Shown in pieces: positions 17,802 to 26,585 of a stretch of DNA of 64,000 bases (the first letter of the stretch is position 1; every line of letters begins with the position of its first letter). Under the pieces are notes generated by a model. That model saw nothing but the letters and a program-made list of their open reading frames with translations, was not told the DNA's origin and searched no databases. A program made the translations under genes and the position numbers. This DNA is from Chryseobacterium nakagawai (GTDB taxonomy: Bacteria > Bacteroidota > Bacteroidia > Flavobacteriales > Weeksellaceae): positions 3,092,501 to 3,156,500 of the forward strand of contig NZ_LR134386.1 of the NCBI RefSeq assembly GCF_900637665.1, in the 5' to 3' direction.

Positions 17802-17857
17802 TGCAACAAAGTTGCGTTATTTAATTTTTTATATATACATTTGCAACAAAGTTACAA
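17802..17857 (+). promoter_or_regulatory. Two Zur-like operators and -7 box between Fur-type gene and MerC operon
   Basis: GCAACAAAGTTGC (17803-17815) is a perfect 5-bp inverted repeat around AAA. It recurs 40 bases on as GCAACAAAGTTAC (17843-17855). The Bacteroidota box TACATTTG (17836-17843) ends where the second site begins, so a bound repressor would block the promoter of the MerC/COG0523 operon. The first site lies next to the start of the divergent Fur-type gene. Assignment to that repressor is inference. Confidence 0.65.
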
Positions 17858-17883
17858 TAACAATTTTAAATCCTAATCTTTTT

Positions 17884-18222
17884 ATGAAGTCAAAAATTCT
17901 TGATGCAGTAGGAATCTCAGCCGCAGTTTTATGCCTGATTCATTGTATTATTTTTCCTTTATTACTTATCATTCCTTTGGGAATATCACATAATCCATAT
18001 ATAGATCTTACATTTCTTATTATTGGAACCCTTGTGGTATATCAACAAACCAAGCAGATAACCAATTACTGGCTGCGAATTTTATTTTGGGCATCCATTG
18101 GTTTAATTGCAGTTTCAATATTGTCTGACTTTATATTTGAGATTCATCTACCATTGATCTACGCTGGTGCCGCAGGATTGATTACAGCACACTTTATCAA
18201 TTTTAAGAACCATAAACATTAA
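17884..18222 (+). CDS. MerC-like small membrane protein
   Basis: The 112-residue protein has four predicted membrane spans (AVGISAAVLCLIHCIIFPLLLI, IDLTFLIIGTLVVY, WLRILFWASIGLIAVSIL, PLIYAGAAGLITAHFI). The CLIHC motif in the first span is typical of MerC-domain proteins, which pass soft metal ions through the inner membrane. The ATG at 17884 (MKSK) is chosen over upstream starts because the earlier codons cover the operator and promoter. It is followed 6 bases later by the COG0523 GTPase gene, so a zinc (or other metal) import role is likely. Confidence 0.8.
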   Translation: MKSKILDAVGISAAVLCLIHCIIFPLLLIIPLGISHNPYIDLTFLIIGTLVVYQQTKQITNYWLRILFWASIGLIAVSILSDFIFEIHLPLIYAGAAGLITAHFINFKNHKH

Positions 18223-18228
18223 GAATAC

Positions 18229-19428
18229 ATGAAAAAGAAACTTCCTGTAACGGTACTTAGTGGTTTTTTAGGAGCTGGAAAAACGACTTTATTAAATCAT
18301 ATTCTACATAATAAACAAGGCTTAAAAGTAGCTGTCATTGTCAATGATATGAGTGAAGTTAATATTGATGCCCGACTGGTAGAAAATCAAAACACCCTTT
18401 CAAGAACAGAAGAAAAACTGGTAGAAATGAGTAATGGATGCATCTGTTGTACATTAAGAGAAGATCTTATGGAAGAAGTAGAGCGTTTAGCTCATGAAAA
18501 CCGCTTCGACTATCTTTTAATCGAAAGTACAGGAATCAGTGAACCTATTCCCATAGCACAAACTTTTACCTATATTGATGAAGAAAGTGGAATAGACCTT
18601 TCCCGTTTCAGTTATGTAGATACAATGGTAACAGTAATTGATGGCTTCAATTTCATGAAAGATTTTGCTTCGAATGAACGATTGATGGACCGTGATCTTA
18701 CTGACATGGAGGGCGATTATCGTACCATTGTCAACCTTCTTACTGACCAGATTGAGTTTGCCAATGTGATTATTCTGAATAAAACAGATTTAATTGATCC
18801 GGAAACTCTTGGATTCTTGAAATCTGCACTTAAAAAACTAAATCCGGATGCTGCTATTCTGGAATCGGAATTTGGACAGATCGATCTGAAACATATTGTA
18901 AACACAAAACTATTTGATTTTGATAAAGCCCAGTCTTCCGCAGGCTGGCAAAAGGAATTGCAATCTGATCATCATACTCCGGAAACGGAAGAATATGGAA
19001 TAGGTTCTCTGATATTTAGAGATAAAAGACCCTTTCATCCGGAAAGACTTTGGGAATATCTTAATCATTATCCGGAAGGCATATTAAGAGCTAAAGGGCT
19101 TTTCTGGCTTGCTTCCAGACCTGATGATGCATTGAATTTTTCCCAGGCTGGAGGCTCATTTCGCCTGGAGAAAGCAGGAGTTTGGTGGAGCAGTATGCCT
19201 TTGAGTCAAAGGGCACAATATGCTTCTTTTATAGAAAATCAGGAATTTATCGAAAGCAGATGGGATAAAAATTGGGGCGACAGAATGAATGAATTGGTTT
19301 TCATTGGACAGGATCTGGACAAAGAGCAAATTTTACAAAATCTCACTCACTGTCTAATCAATGATATTGAAAAGGAATTATTTGACCAAAAATCAGATTT
19401 TGAAGATCCATTTCCAAAACATATTTAA
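18229..19428 (+). CDS. COG0523 / CobW-like GTP-binding metallochaperone
   Basis: This 399-residue G3E GTPase has the P-loop GFLGAGKTT (12-20), the metal-binding CICC motif (71-74 in [12 protein letters not shown]), the [10 protein letters not shown] switch and the NKTD guanine-specificity motif. The C-terminal CobW_C domain includes [20 protein letters not shown]. Members next to Zur sites (YciC/ZigA/ZagA type) deliver zinc to essential enzymes during starvation; the operator pair upstream supports that here. It forms an operon with the MerC-like gene. Cobalt insertion for B12 is less likely, since no cobalamin genes are near. Confidence 0.88.
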   Translation: MKKKLPVTVLSGFLGAGKTTLLNHILHNKQGLKVAVIVNDMSEVNIDARLVENQNTLSRTEEKLVEMSNGCICCTLREDLMEEVERLAHENRFDYLLIESTGISEPIPIAQTFTYIDEESGIDLSRFSYVDTMVTVIDGFNFMKDFASNERLMDRDLTDMEGDYRTIVNLLTDQIEFANVIILNKTDLIDPETLGFLKSALKKLNPDAAILESEFGQIDLKHIVNTKLFDFDKAQSSAGWQKELQSDHHTPETEEYGIGSLIFRDKRPFHPERLWEYLNHYPEGILRAKGLFWLASRPDDALNFSQAGGSFRLEKAGVWWSSMPLSQRAQYASFIENQEFIESRWDKNWGDRMNELVFIGQDLDKEQILQNLTHCLINDIEKELFDQKSDFEDPFPKHI

Positions 19429-19445
19429 ATTTAACTATTTATTAA

Positions 19446-19460
19446 TGCAACTAAGTGTCA
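19446..19460 (+). promoter_or_regulatory. Third Zur-like half-matching site upstream of alkaline phosphatase
   Basis: TGCAACTAAGTGTCA shares TGCAACwAAGT with both operators at 17802-17857 but has a degenerate right arm. It lies 45 bases before the alkaline phosphatase start, suggesting the same repressor controls this zinc enzyme gene. Confidence 0.45.
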
Positions 19461-19505
19461 TTAAATAAAAATATGAAATAACTTAGGGTATTATTTATAC
19501 AATAT

Positions 19506-20900
19506 ATGGATAGAAGAAAATTTCTAAAAGGTTCAGTTTTACTTTCAGGATTATTATCCCTGTCACCCTCTGAACTTTGGAGTTCCAAAAAGAATATTGC
19601 TCCTCCAGAAACCGGAAAAGCAAAAAATATTATATTTCTAATCAGTGATGGAATGAGCCTTGGAACACTTTCAATGGCAGATCTTTATTCCAGAAATATT
19701 TTAGGAAAAGAAAGTCATTGGCTCAGTTTATATCATGAAAAAAAAGTTTCACGGGCACTAATGGATACTGCTTCTGCCAGTTCTGTTGTAACAGATTCTG
19801 CTGCCGCCAGTTCCGCTTTCGGAGGAGGAATAAGGGTACAGAACGGAGTATTAAATATGGGAGCTAATGGACAAACCCATTTTCCAATATGGCAGAAATA
19901 TAAAAAAGCCGGAAAAAAAATTGGTTGTGTAACTACTGTAACCATTACGCATGCCACTCCTGCAGGTTTCTGCGTCAATTCAGCCAAAAGAAATGCAGAG
20001 CCTCAAATTGCTGAAATGTATGCAGAACTGGGAATAGATATTCTGATGGGAGGAGGAGATGAGTTTTTTAATCCATTAAAAAGAGAAGACCAAAAAGATC
20101 TCTATTCTGTTTACAGAAAAAAGAAATATCAAGTTCTGAAAAATCGTGACGATCTAAAAACGATTAAAAAGGAAGACAAAATATTAGGAATCTTCAATAC
20201 AGGAGCTTTGCCTTACAGCATCGACAAGGCTAATCTTTCTGAGTTTGAGAATACTCCGAGTTTAGCAGAGATGACAGGAGCTGCTATTGATCATATGAAG
20301 GACCATCCGGAAGGTTTTGTTCTTCAGATAGAAGGAGGTAAGGTAGATTGGGCAGCTCATGCCAACGATATAGCCGCATTGATTCACGATCAACTGGCAT
20401 TTGATGATGCTGTGAAAAAAGCAATAGATTTTGCTGAAAAAGATGGAAATACCCTGGTAATTATTACCACAGATCATGGAAATGCCAATCCAGGAATAAT
20501 TTATGGGACAGATGCTACCAGAAACTTCAATAGTATTTCATCCTATCAATATACCAATGAATATATTCTGAATAAAATCCACAAAGATCATTCAGCTAAG
20601 GATATCAAAGATTGGATATATGAAGCAAACAAACTGACATTAAGCGATGATGAAGCCAAACACTTGCAAAGTTTTTATAATGGACTTGAAAAAGAAGAAG
20701 GACTTTATAATTATAAGAAATTACCGTTCAAGCTTTATTCAGAAATTCAGAAAAGCAGGAATTCAGTAGGCTGGATCAGTATGGATCACTCAGGAGATTA
20801 TGTGGAAGTAGCAGCCTATGGGCCAGGAAGTCAGCTTTTACAGCCTTATATTAAAAATACAGATCTTCATTATCTAATGCTGGAAGCATCTCCTATATAA
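19506..20900 (+). CDS. Alkaline phosphatase (exported)
   Basis: The 464-residue enzyme hydrolyses phosphomonoesters outside the cytoplasm using a Ser nucleophile and zinc/magnesium. The N-terminus MDRRKFLKGSVLLSG has a Tat-like RR-FLK motif and hydrophobic segment. IIFLISDGMSLGTL carries the first metal-binding Asp; VVTDSAAASSAF carries the nucleophile Ser98; later FVLQIEGGKVDWAAHAND and LVIITTDHGNAN carry the remaining metal ligands. It follows the COG0523 gene by 77 bases with a Zur-like site between, so it may be zinc-linked rather than controlled only by phosphate. Confidence 0.9.
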   Translation: MDRRKFLKGSVLLSGLLSLSPSELWSSKKNIAPPETGKAKNIIFLISDGMSLGTLSMADLYSRNILGKESHWLSLYHEKKVSRALMDTASASSVVTDSAAASSAFGGGIRVQNGVLNMGANGQTHFPIWQKYKKAGKKIGCVTTVTITHATPAGFCVNSAKRNAEPQIAEMYAELGIDILMGGGDEFFNPLKREDQKDLYSVYRKKKYQVLKNRDDLKTIKKEDKILGIFNTGALPYSIDKANLSEFENTPSLAEMTGAAIDHMKDHPEGFVLQIEGGKVDWAAHANDIAALIHDQLAFDDAVKKAIDFAEKDGNTLVIITTDHGNANPGIIYGTDATRNFNSISSYQYTNEYILNKIHKDHSAKDIKDWIYEANKLTLSDDEAKHLQSFYNGLEKEEGLYNYKKLPFKLYSEIQKSRNSVGWISMDHSGDYVEVAAYGPGSQLLQPYIKNTDLHYLMLEASPI

Positions 20901-20945
20901 CTAAAAAGTATTTTCATATCATATTAACATTTTTATTTGGTTTTA

Positions 20946-20981
20946 AAACAGGCTCTCCAATTTAATTTGAAGAGCCTGTTT
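20946..20981. terminator. Bidirectional terminator between convergent genes
   Basis: AAACAGGCTCT and AGAGCCTGTTT form an 11-bp perfect stem with an inner AT stem, flanked by A and T runs. It lies between the convergent alkaline phosphatase and XRE/S24 genes. Confidence 0.85.
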
Positions 20982-21003
20982 ATTTGTCATGTTACTACAT
21001 GAT

Positions 21004-21795
21004 TTATTTCGAAGACTTTCTACGACGTGTAGACACTTTTTTATCCAATTCTTTGATATCCTGTCTTAATTCCCTGAACATTTCTTTGAAATTGTAGCTT
21101 TCATAATCTCCCGGTTCAAAATCTTCCGGGAAAATTCCTGACGCATACTGCCAGATCTCTACGATATCTTCAAATGCAATGTCATAAGGTTCATAGAAAG
21201 AATTATCTGCACTTACACAGATCGCATTTCCTTTATGTTCCTTAAAACGCTTATAGGTAATCCCATCGTTTTGAGTAATAAAAACATAGGTTTTTCCAGG
21301 TTTCAGTTCGTCAATTCCCTCTACATATTTTCCTACAATATAAGAACCGTTTCTGAATGGTGGCATCGAATCTCCGTCTGCCGGAAATGCTCTGTATTTA
21401 CCATTATTTAAAAAGGGTAGGGCAATACGTTGAAGGCTTTCAATATATCCTACATCACTGTATCCTTCCAAATATCCCATGGAAGCTTTCTGCGGAATGA
21501 TTTCTATGGTATCATTTCCAAGATCATCCACTGCTACAGGAAGAACAATTCTATTATCCGGAAGCTTCAGCATATCTTCCGTGGCATATTTTTGAAGATC
21601 CACAGACAACAACAGATCTATACTCACATGAAAATATTTGGATATCCTGATGAGAAGTTCAATAGGAGGTTCCGAAATTCCATTTTCATATTTAGAATAT
21701 CTCACTCGGGAGATCGTAAGGTCATCAGCTACATTTTGTTGAGAAAGCTTTCTCTTAGCTCTCAGAGAGCGTATATTGTTTGAAAAAATTGACAT
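21004..21795 (-). CDS. XRE regulator with S24 (LexA-like) C-terminal domain
   Basis: The N-terminal helix-turn-helix (NNIRSLRAKRKLSQQNVADDLTISRVRYSKYENG) is followed by an S24-type domain with FPADGDSMPPFRNGSYIVG, containing the Ser of the Ser-Lys dyad, and YVFITQNDGITYKRFK. Such proteins are CI-like repressors or stress regulators; no prophage is nearby, so this is probably a chromosomal regulator. The start at 21795 (MSIFSNNI) is chosen over 21843 because the extra 16 residues precede the conserved domain. It ends with a basic tail RRRKSSK. Confidence 0.85.
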   Translation of the reverse strand: MSIFSNNIRSLRAKRKLSQQNVADDLTISRVRYSKYENGISEPPIELLIRISKYFHVSIDLLLSVDLQKYATEDMLKLPDNRIVLPVAVDDLGNDTIEIIPQKASMGYLEGYSDVGYIESLQRIALPFLNNGKYRAFPADGDSMPPFRNGSYIVGKYVEGIDELKPGKTYVFITQNDGITYKRFKEHKGNAICVSADNSFYEPYDIAFEDIVEIWQYASGIFPEDFEPGDYESYNFKEMFRELRQDIKELDKKVSTRRRKSSK

Positions 21796-22230
21796 TGATA
21801 GAAATATGTCCACAAAAATACGAATTTTGCCTCCTCTTATCAATAATACAAGCAGCTTTTACCATAAAATTTGAAGATTTTTATTATTTGTTAAACAAAG
21901 ACTCCAAAATTGGTAGATAAAACATCTGATTTTTACTGTATCATGGTAGCTTTTTTCCCTCAAAAACCCATTCTAACAAATTTTAAATATTAACCATAAA
22001 AAAGTTCTTTTAAACTGAAAATATTAACTCCAATATTTAAAATTTGAGATATGTTTTTTAAAATTTAGTAAATCAATAAGATACAAATAAAAACGATATT
22101 TCTAATATTATCCATTTATATTAACGAAATATTAAATAATAAAATTGTTTAATTATTTTATTCAAAATAATATGAGTTTATTGTTATTTATCATATATTT
22201 GTGATGTATTAATCATATAAAATTTTAATC
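21796..22230 (+). promoter_or_regulatory. AT-rich intergenic stretch with promoter for the glycine-rich peptide gene
   Basis: The stretch is very AT-rich, with no ORF or repeat recognised. Near its end TATATTTG (22194-22201) matches the Bacteroidota -7 box TAnnTTTG, 29 bases before the start of the bacteriocin-like gene. No clear -33 element or operator is seen. Confidence 0.5.
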
Positions 22231-22515
22231 ATGAAAAATTTCAAAAAACTAGACAGAAACGAACTAAAATCTATTTCAGGAGAAGGATTACTTGATCCAA
22301 TTGGAGGATTAATCGGTGGTCTAGGTGGCGTTGTTGGTGGCGTTATCGGAGGAGTAGGTACTATCGTTGGCGGTGTTGTTGGCGGTGTAGGTTCTACAGT
22401 AGGTGGAGTTATCGGCGGTGTTGGTACCGTTGTAGGAAACGCTTTATGCCAAACACAGTGTGTTGTTAATGGTGTAATCCACATCAAATTATTAGAGTGT
22501 GGTTCTACTTGCTAA
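22231..22515 (+). CDS. Glycine-rich GE-leader bacteriocin-like peptide
   Basis: This 94-residue peptide has the leader MKNFKKLDRNELKSISGE (about 18 residues), matching the leader style of the gene at 10759. The core is a near-periodic run of GG-V/I-V/I-GG-V units (about residues 25-70) and ends in a Cys-bearing tail (ALCQTQC…LECGSTC, four Cys). A Gly/Val/Ile periodic helix of this kind could insert in membranes. It has its own promoter box and a strong terminator at 22546-22572. No immunity or transport gene is adjacent. Bacteriocin function is inference. Confidence 0.7.
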   Translation: MKNFKKLDRNELKSISGEGLLDPIGGLIGGLGGVVGGVIGGVGTIVGGVVGGVGSTVGGVIGGVGTVVGNALCQTQCVVNGVIHIKLLECGSTC

Positions 22516-22545
22516 TCAGCAGCCCATTAAAAGTTAAAAAAGTAC

Positions 22546-22572
22546 AACCGCTCTGAAAAGAGCGGTTTTTTA
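22546..22572 (+). terminator. Rho-independent terminator
   Basis: AACCGCTCT-GAAA-AGAGCGGTT is a perfect 9-bp stem with a GAAA loop, then TTTTT, directly after the glycine-rich peptide gene. Confidence 0.92.
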
Positions 22573-22707
22573 TTTCCCAAGTAGGAATATGTCATTGCAT
22601 CAAACCCTTTAGGTAGAACTATAAATCTGGAGATTCTACACAAAATGAATCTCAATAACCAAGAGGTTTTTCAATTCATACAGATAAACAAACCATACTT
22701 TTCTACT

Positions 22708-23169
22708 TTACAGAGTCAGTCCATGGTTGTTCTTTACTTCAGCCATTACAAATGTGCTATGGGTACTCCCTATAGAATCTACAGAGCCTAGCTTATTGAA
22801 TACAAAATCCTGATAGTGTTTCATATCCCGAACCTGAACCTTTAATAAAAAATCAAAATCTCCGGAAATATTGTAACATTCTGCAACTTCCTGAATTTCC
22901 AGAATTTCTTTTACAAAATCATAACCCACGGACCGATCATGAATTTTTAATTTGATCTGACAAAACACCGTAAATCCACGATTAAGCTTTTCTGCATCCA
23001 GAACTGCAGCATATCTTTTCACGAAACCTTCCTGCTCAAGCCTTTTTACCCGCTCAAAAACAGGAGACGGAGATAGATTAACTTCCTTTGCCAGCTCTTT
23101 AACTGTCAGTTTTGCATTGTTCTGAAGCAGTTTCAAGAGTTTTAAATCCTTATCATCGAGTTGTTCCAC
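22708..23169 (-). CDS. Lrp/AsnC family transcriptional regulator
   Basis: The 153-residue protein has the N-terminal helix-turn-helix (LDDKDLKLLKLLQNNAKLTVKELAKEVNLSPSPVFERVKRLEQEGFVKRYAAVLD) and the RAM effector domain (AECYNISGDFDFLLKVQVRDMKHYQDFVFNKL). Such regulators respond to amino acids. It is divergent from the metE riboswitch region, so control of methionine or another amino acid pathway is possible but not shown. Confidence 0.92.
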   Translation of the reverse strand: MEQLDDKDLKLLKLLQNNAKLTVKELAKEVNLSPSPVFERVKRLEQEGFVKRYAAVLDAEKLNRGFTVFCQIKLKIHDRSVGYDFVKEILEIQEVAECYNISGDFDFLLKVQVRDMKHYQDFVFNKLGSVDSIGSTHSTFVMAEVKNNHGLTL

Positions 23170-23369
23170 AGAATATTATTCTTTTAGAGTTTAAAATCAT
23201 TCAAATTTACAGAATTATATTCTTTATAATACCATTTAAAAAGTTTAATTAACCTAATAATTTACTTTTAATTGCTATTATATTCTGTTTTAATAATTTT
23301 ACACAAAATTAAAATCTTTTATCAGACTTGATATTGATAAAAGATCAGTTCTTTACAATCTTCATCAAA

Positions 23370-23535
23370 CAGGAAAGGTTTTACTTAAGGTAAATTAATA
23401 GGGAATCGTGTGAAAATCACGAGCTGTCGCGCAACTGTAAGTAACACACCAAAGGTTTCTGTACTTGGATATCCACTGCCAAAAGCGGGAAGGATGACAG
23501 AAACCGTTACAAGTCAGGAGACCTGCCTTTACTGA
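23370..23535 (+). promoter_or_regulatory. Cobalamin (B12) riboswitch upstream of metE
   Basis: The order of conserved blocks is that of a class I cobalamin riboswitch: AGGAAAGG entry, GGGAATCGTGTGAAAATCACGAG, the B12 box core GCTGTCGCGCAACTGTAA, CCACTGCC…GGGAAGG, then AGTCAGGAGACCTGCC closing with CCTTTAC. When B12 is plentiful it should switch off the B12-independent methionine synthase downstream. The expression platform (23536-23719) is not fully resolved, but AATGCTT (about 23543) can pair with AAGCATT (about 23662), giving a possible switching helix. The 550-base gap 23170-23719 holds nothing else. Confidence 0.95.
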
Positions 23536-23719
23536 ATTGACAATGCTTTCGCGATCTGAAGCTTTTGAGTCATACAGATGATATATTGCAGTACATTTTA
23601 TCTCCGGATGAAGTAGTACCATGCACTTGTATCATTGATTTCAAATTTTTCTATCCCAGCCAAGCATTCCGAAGCATGAAAAGAGCATTTAAAATAAGTT
23701 TAATTTAAAATTTGTAAAA

Positions 23720-26023
23720 ATGCAAACTCACATTTTGGGCTATCCGCGTATTGGTAGCAAAAGAGAACTTAAAAAAGCCTGCGAACAATATTGGTCAGGT
23801 AAAATTGTTTTGGAAGAACTTCTTACCGTAGGAAGAGCCATCTGCAGTCAAAACTGGAACCTTCAGAAAGAAGCCGGAATTGATCTTATTCCATGTAATG
23901 ATTTCTCTTATTACGATCAGGTTCTGGATATGAGTCTGGTAGTAGGTGCTATTCCAACGCGCTATCATGAAGTAGCCCTTAAAAAAAATAATTCTGAATT
24001 GGATCTTTATTTTGCCATGGCAAGAGGATACCAGAAAGATGAATTAGATATCACAGCCATGGAAATGACCAAATGGTTTGATACCAATTATCACTACATC
24101 GTTCCTGAATTTTATAAAAACCAGCAATTCAAACTTACTTCAGATAAGATTTTCAATGAATTTGCAGGCGCCAAACAGGCGGGAATCAATGCAAAACCTG
24201 TGATTATCGGTCTCGTTTCTTATCTGCTTTTAGGAAAAGAGAAGGAAGAAGGATTTGATAAACTGGATCTTGCCCACAATCTTCTTCCGGTCTATGTTGA
24301 GATTATCTCAAAACTACAAAGTCAAGGTGCTCAATGGATTCAGTTTGATGAACCCTTTTTAGCATTAGATATCAATGAAAAAGCAAAAGAAGTCTATACT
24401 TTTGTATATGCTGAACTTAAAAGACAGTTTCCAAAGCTTACATTCATTGTAACCACTTATTTTGAAGGATTAAAGAATAATTTAGCTCTTGCTACATCAT
24501 TACCTGTAAATGTTCTGCATCTTGATCTGGTAAGAAATCCTGAACAACTTGAAGATGTTCTTCATTCTATTCCTGAACATCTGAGCTTATCTCTTGGAAT
24601 CGTAGACGGCAGAAATATCTGGAAAAATGATTACAAAAAATCTTTATCCTTTATCAAAAAAGCAACTGAAACACTTGGATCTGAAAGAATTTTAATCGCT
24701 CCGTCATGCTCCCTGCTTCATTCACCATGTGATTTAGACTTTGAAACCAGTCTTAATGCTGAAATCAAAAACTGGCTCGCTTTCGCGAAACAAAAAGTAA
24801 AAGAAGTGGTTACCCTGAAAGAATTAGCTTCAGAAACTTCTGATGAGAATATTCTTCAGGATTTTGAAGAAAATAAAAAAGCGGTTTCAGATAGAAAAAC
24901 ATCTTCATTGATTCATAATGAAAATGTAAAACTTAGAGCGAATGCTGTGACTGGGAAAGATTCACAAAGAAAAAATTCATTCCATATCCGCAAAGAAGAG
25001 CAACAAAAGGCATTGCAGCTTCCTTTATTCCCCACTACAACCATCGGATCATTTCCACAGACAGCAGAAGTGAGAACCTGGAGAGCGAAATTTAAAAAAG
25101 GAGAACTAACGGCAGAACAATACGATGCTTTATTAAAAGAAGAAACCCAAAGAACCATTCGTTGGCAGGAAAGTATCGGAATAGACGTTCTTGTACATGG
25201 AGAATATGAGCGTAATGATATGGTGGAATATTTCGGAGAGCAACTGAATGGATTTACCTTTACTAAAAACGGCTGGGTACAAAGCTATGGAAGCCGTTGC
25301 GTAAAACCTCCGATCATCTTCGGAGATGTTTCCAGACCTGAACCTATGACCGTATACTGGTCTCAATATGCTCAGTCACAAACCAATCAATGGGTAAAAG
25401 GAATGTTAACAGGTCCTGTAACCATATTACAATGGTCATTTGTACGAGATGATCAGCCCCGTTCTGAAACTTGTAAACAGATTGCTCTTGCCATTCGTGA
25501 TGAAGTTCAGGATCTTGAAAAGGCAGGGATCAGAATTATTCAGATTGATGAACCCGCTATCCGCGAAGGTCTTCCGTTACGAAAAACAGACTGGCAAAAT
25601 TACCTTAAATGGGCAGTAGAAGCATTTAAAATATCAGCAAGTGGAGTAGAAGATGCTACCCAGATTCATACTCACATGTGCTATTCGGAATTTAATGATA
25701 TCATTAAGAATATTGCAGATATGGATGCCGACGTGATTACAATAGAGTGTTCAAGATCACAAATGGAGCTTCTACATGCTTTTGCAGATTTCAAATATCC
25801 TAATGAGATCGGTCCCGGAGTTTATGACATTCATTCTCCGAGAGTTCCTTCGAAAGAAGAAATGATTGAACTGCTGAAAAAAGCTCAGGATGTAATTCCT
25901 GCCAGTCAGCTTTGGGTCAATCCGGATTGTGGATTAAAAACCAGACATTGGGAAGAAACGGAAAAAGCGTTAATTGCTATGGTTGCTGCTGCTAAAGAAG
26001 CGTCTGTAGAATATGCATCTTAA
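23720..26023 (+). CDS. metE: Cobalamin-independent methionine synthase
   Basis: It transfers a methyl group from 5-methyltetrahydropteroyl-polyglutamate to homocysteine without B12. The 767 residues cover the duplicated barrel: the N-terminal half begins THILGYPRIGSKRELKKACEQYW, and the C-terminal catalytic half begins LPLFPTTTIGSFPQT. Zinc ligands appear in IHTHMCYSEF (His, Cys), IECSRS and VNPDCGLKTR (Cys); IQIDEPAIREGLPL is also characteristic. A cobalamin riboswitch lies upstream and a terminator follows at 26051-26076. The linker between the halves (about 395-425) looks degenerate, but the frame is intact. Confidence 0.97.
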   Translation: MQTHILGYPRIGSKRELKKACEQYWSGKIVLEELLTVGRAICSQNWNLQKEAGIDLIPCNDFSYYDQVLDMSLVVGAIPTRYHEVALKKNNSELDLYFAMARGYQKDELDITAMEMTKWFDTNYHYIVPEFYKNQQFKLTSDKIFNEFAGAKQAGINAKPVIIGLVSYLLLGKEKEEGFDKLDLAHNLLPVYVEIISKLQSQGAQWIQFDEPFLALDINEKAKEVYTFVYAELKRQFPKLTFIVTTYFEGLKNNLALATSLPVNVLHLDLVRNPEQLEDVLHSIPEHLSLSLGIVDGRNIWKNDYKKSLSFIKKATETLGSERILIAPSCSLLHSPCDLDFETSLNAEIKNWLAFAKQKVKEVVTLKELASETSDENILQDFEENKKAVSDRKTSSLIHNENVKLRANAVTGKDSQRKNSFHIRKEEQQKALQLPLFPTTTIGSFPQTAEVRTWRAKFKKGELTAEQYDALLKEETQRTIRWQESIGIDVLVHGEYERNDMVEYFGEQLNGFTFTKNGWVQSYGSRCVKPPIIFGDVSRPEPMTVYWSQYAQSQTNQWVKGMLTGPVTILQWSFVRDDQPRSETCKQIALAIRDEVQDLEKAGIRIIQIDEPAIREGLPLRKTDWQNYLKWAVEAFKISASGVEDATQIHTHMCYSEFNDIIKNIADMDADVITIECSRSQMELLHAFADFKYPNEIGPGVYDIHSPRVPSKEEMIELLKKAQDVIPASQLWVNPDCGLKTRHWEETEKALIAMVAAAKEASVEYAS

Positions 26024-26050
26024 CTATTTTTCAACCTCATAGAAAATCAA

Positions 26051-26076
26051 AAAAGCATCCGATTTGGATGCTTTTT
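26051..26076 (+). terminator. Rho-independent terminator after metE
   Basis: AAAAGCATCC-GATTT-GGATGCTTTTT forms a strong stem with a T tract, 28 bases after the metE stop. Confidence 0.9.
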
Positions 26077-26103
26077 GGTTATCATATAAATTCTTTTACC
26101 AAA

Positions 26104-26526
26104 TTATAATCCCATGTGTAAAATAGGATATTCTTTACCCTGATTATCTAATGCTGATCTATCAAGAACACGGAATCCGATATATTGGTAAAAGCCCACG
26201 GCCTGAGCATTTTGTTCATTCACATCTACTTTACTTACGTTTAGATGATTGATTCCATACTGAATCAGTTTTTTACCAACCCCTTTACCACGATAATCGT
26301 TATGAATAAACAGCATTTCAAGATTTCCTTCAGCAATTCCCATAAATCCAACTAAAGTTCCATTTTCTTCAAACCCTAATAAAGTAACATGTTCAAAATA
26401 ACCGGGAATTTCTTTTTTATAATAATTAAAATCTTCCTCTTTCAGAAAATCATGGGTATTGAGTACAGAACTTTCCCAGATTTTCATTAGCAAAGGATAA
26501 TCTCTTTCATGTATTTCTCTTATCAT
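26104..26526 (-). CDS. GNAT family N-acetyltransferase (YafP-like)
   Basis: The protein begins MIREIHERDYPLLMKIWESSV and carries the acetyl-CoA loop HNDYRGKGVGKKLIQYGI and the C-terminal VNEQNAQAVGFYQYIGFRV, the diagnostic GNAT pattern. The start at 26526 (or MT at 26532) is preferred to the longer frame from 26667, because the extra 45 residues have no GNAT similarity and overlap the Crp-type gene. It lies downstream of that regulator gene on the same strand, and they may be co-transcribed. Substrate unknown. Confidence 0.85.
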   Translation of the reverse strand: MIREIHERDYPLLMKIWESSVLNTHDFLKEEDFNYYKKEIPGYFEHVTLLGFEENGTLVGFMGIAEGNLEMLFIHNDYRGKGVGKKLIQYGINHLNVSKVDVNEQNAQAVGFYQYIGFRVLDRSALDNQGKEYPILHMGL

Positions 26527-26585
26527 AGTCATAAATTTTGAGTAGCAAAAATCGTATTTTTTACCTCTCAACCACTGAACCTGGG

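Noticed and set aside
17884..18222. Mercury resistance operon
   Set aside because: The MerC-like protein lacks merR, merA and merP neighbours; the zinc-type repressor and COG0523 GTPase give a better explanation.
21004..21795. Prophage repressor marking an integrated phage
   Set aside because: The XRE/S24 protein resembles CI, but no phage genes lie within the flanking 10 kb.
22209..22487. Minus-strand Pro/Thr-rich ORF opposite the glycine-rich peptide
   Set aside because: Its PTTPPT repeats are the reverse complement of GGV codons; promoter, terminator and leader all support the plus strand.
23395..23622. Minus-strand 75-codon ORF in the metE upstream region
   Set aside because: It lies opposite the cobalamin riboswitch and is explained by its structure; no family or start signal supports it.
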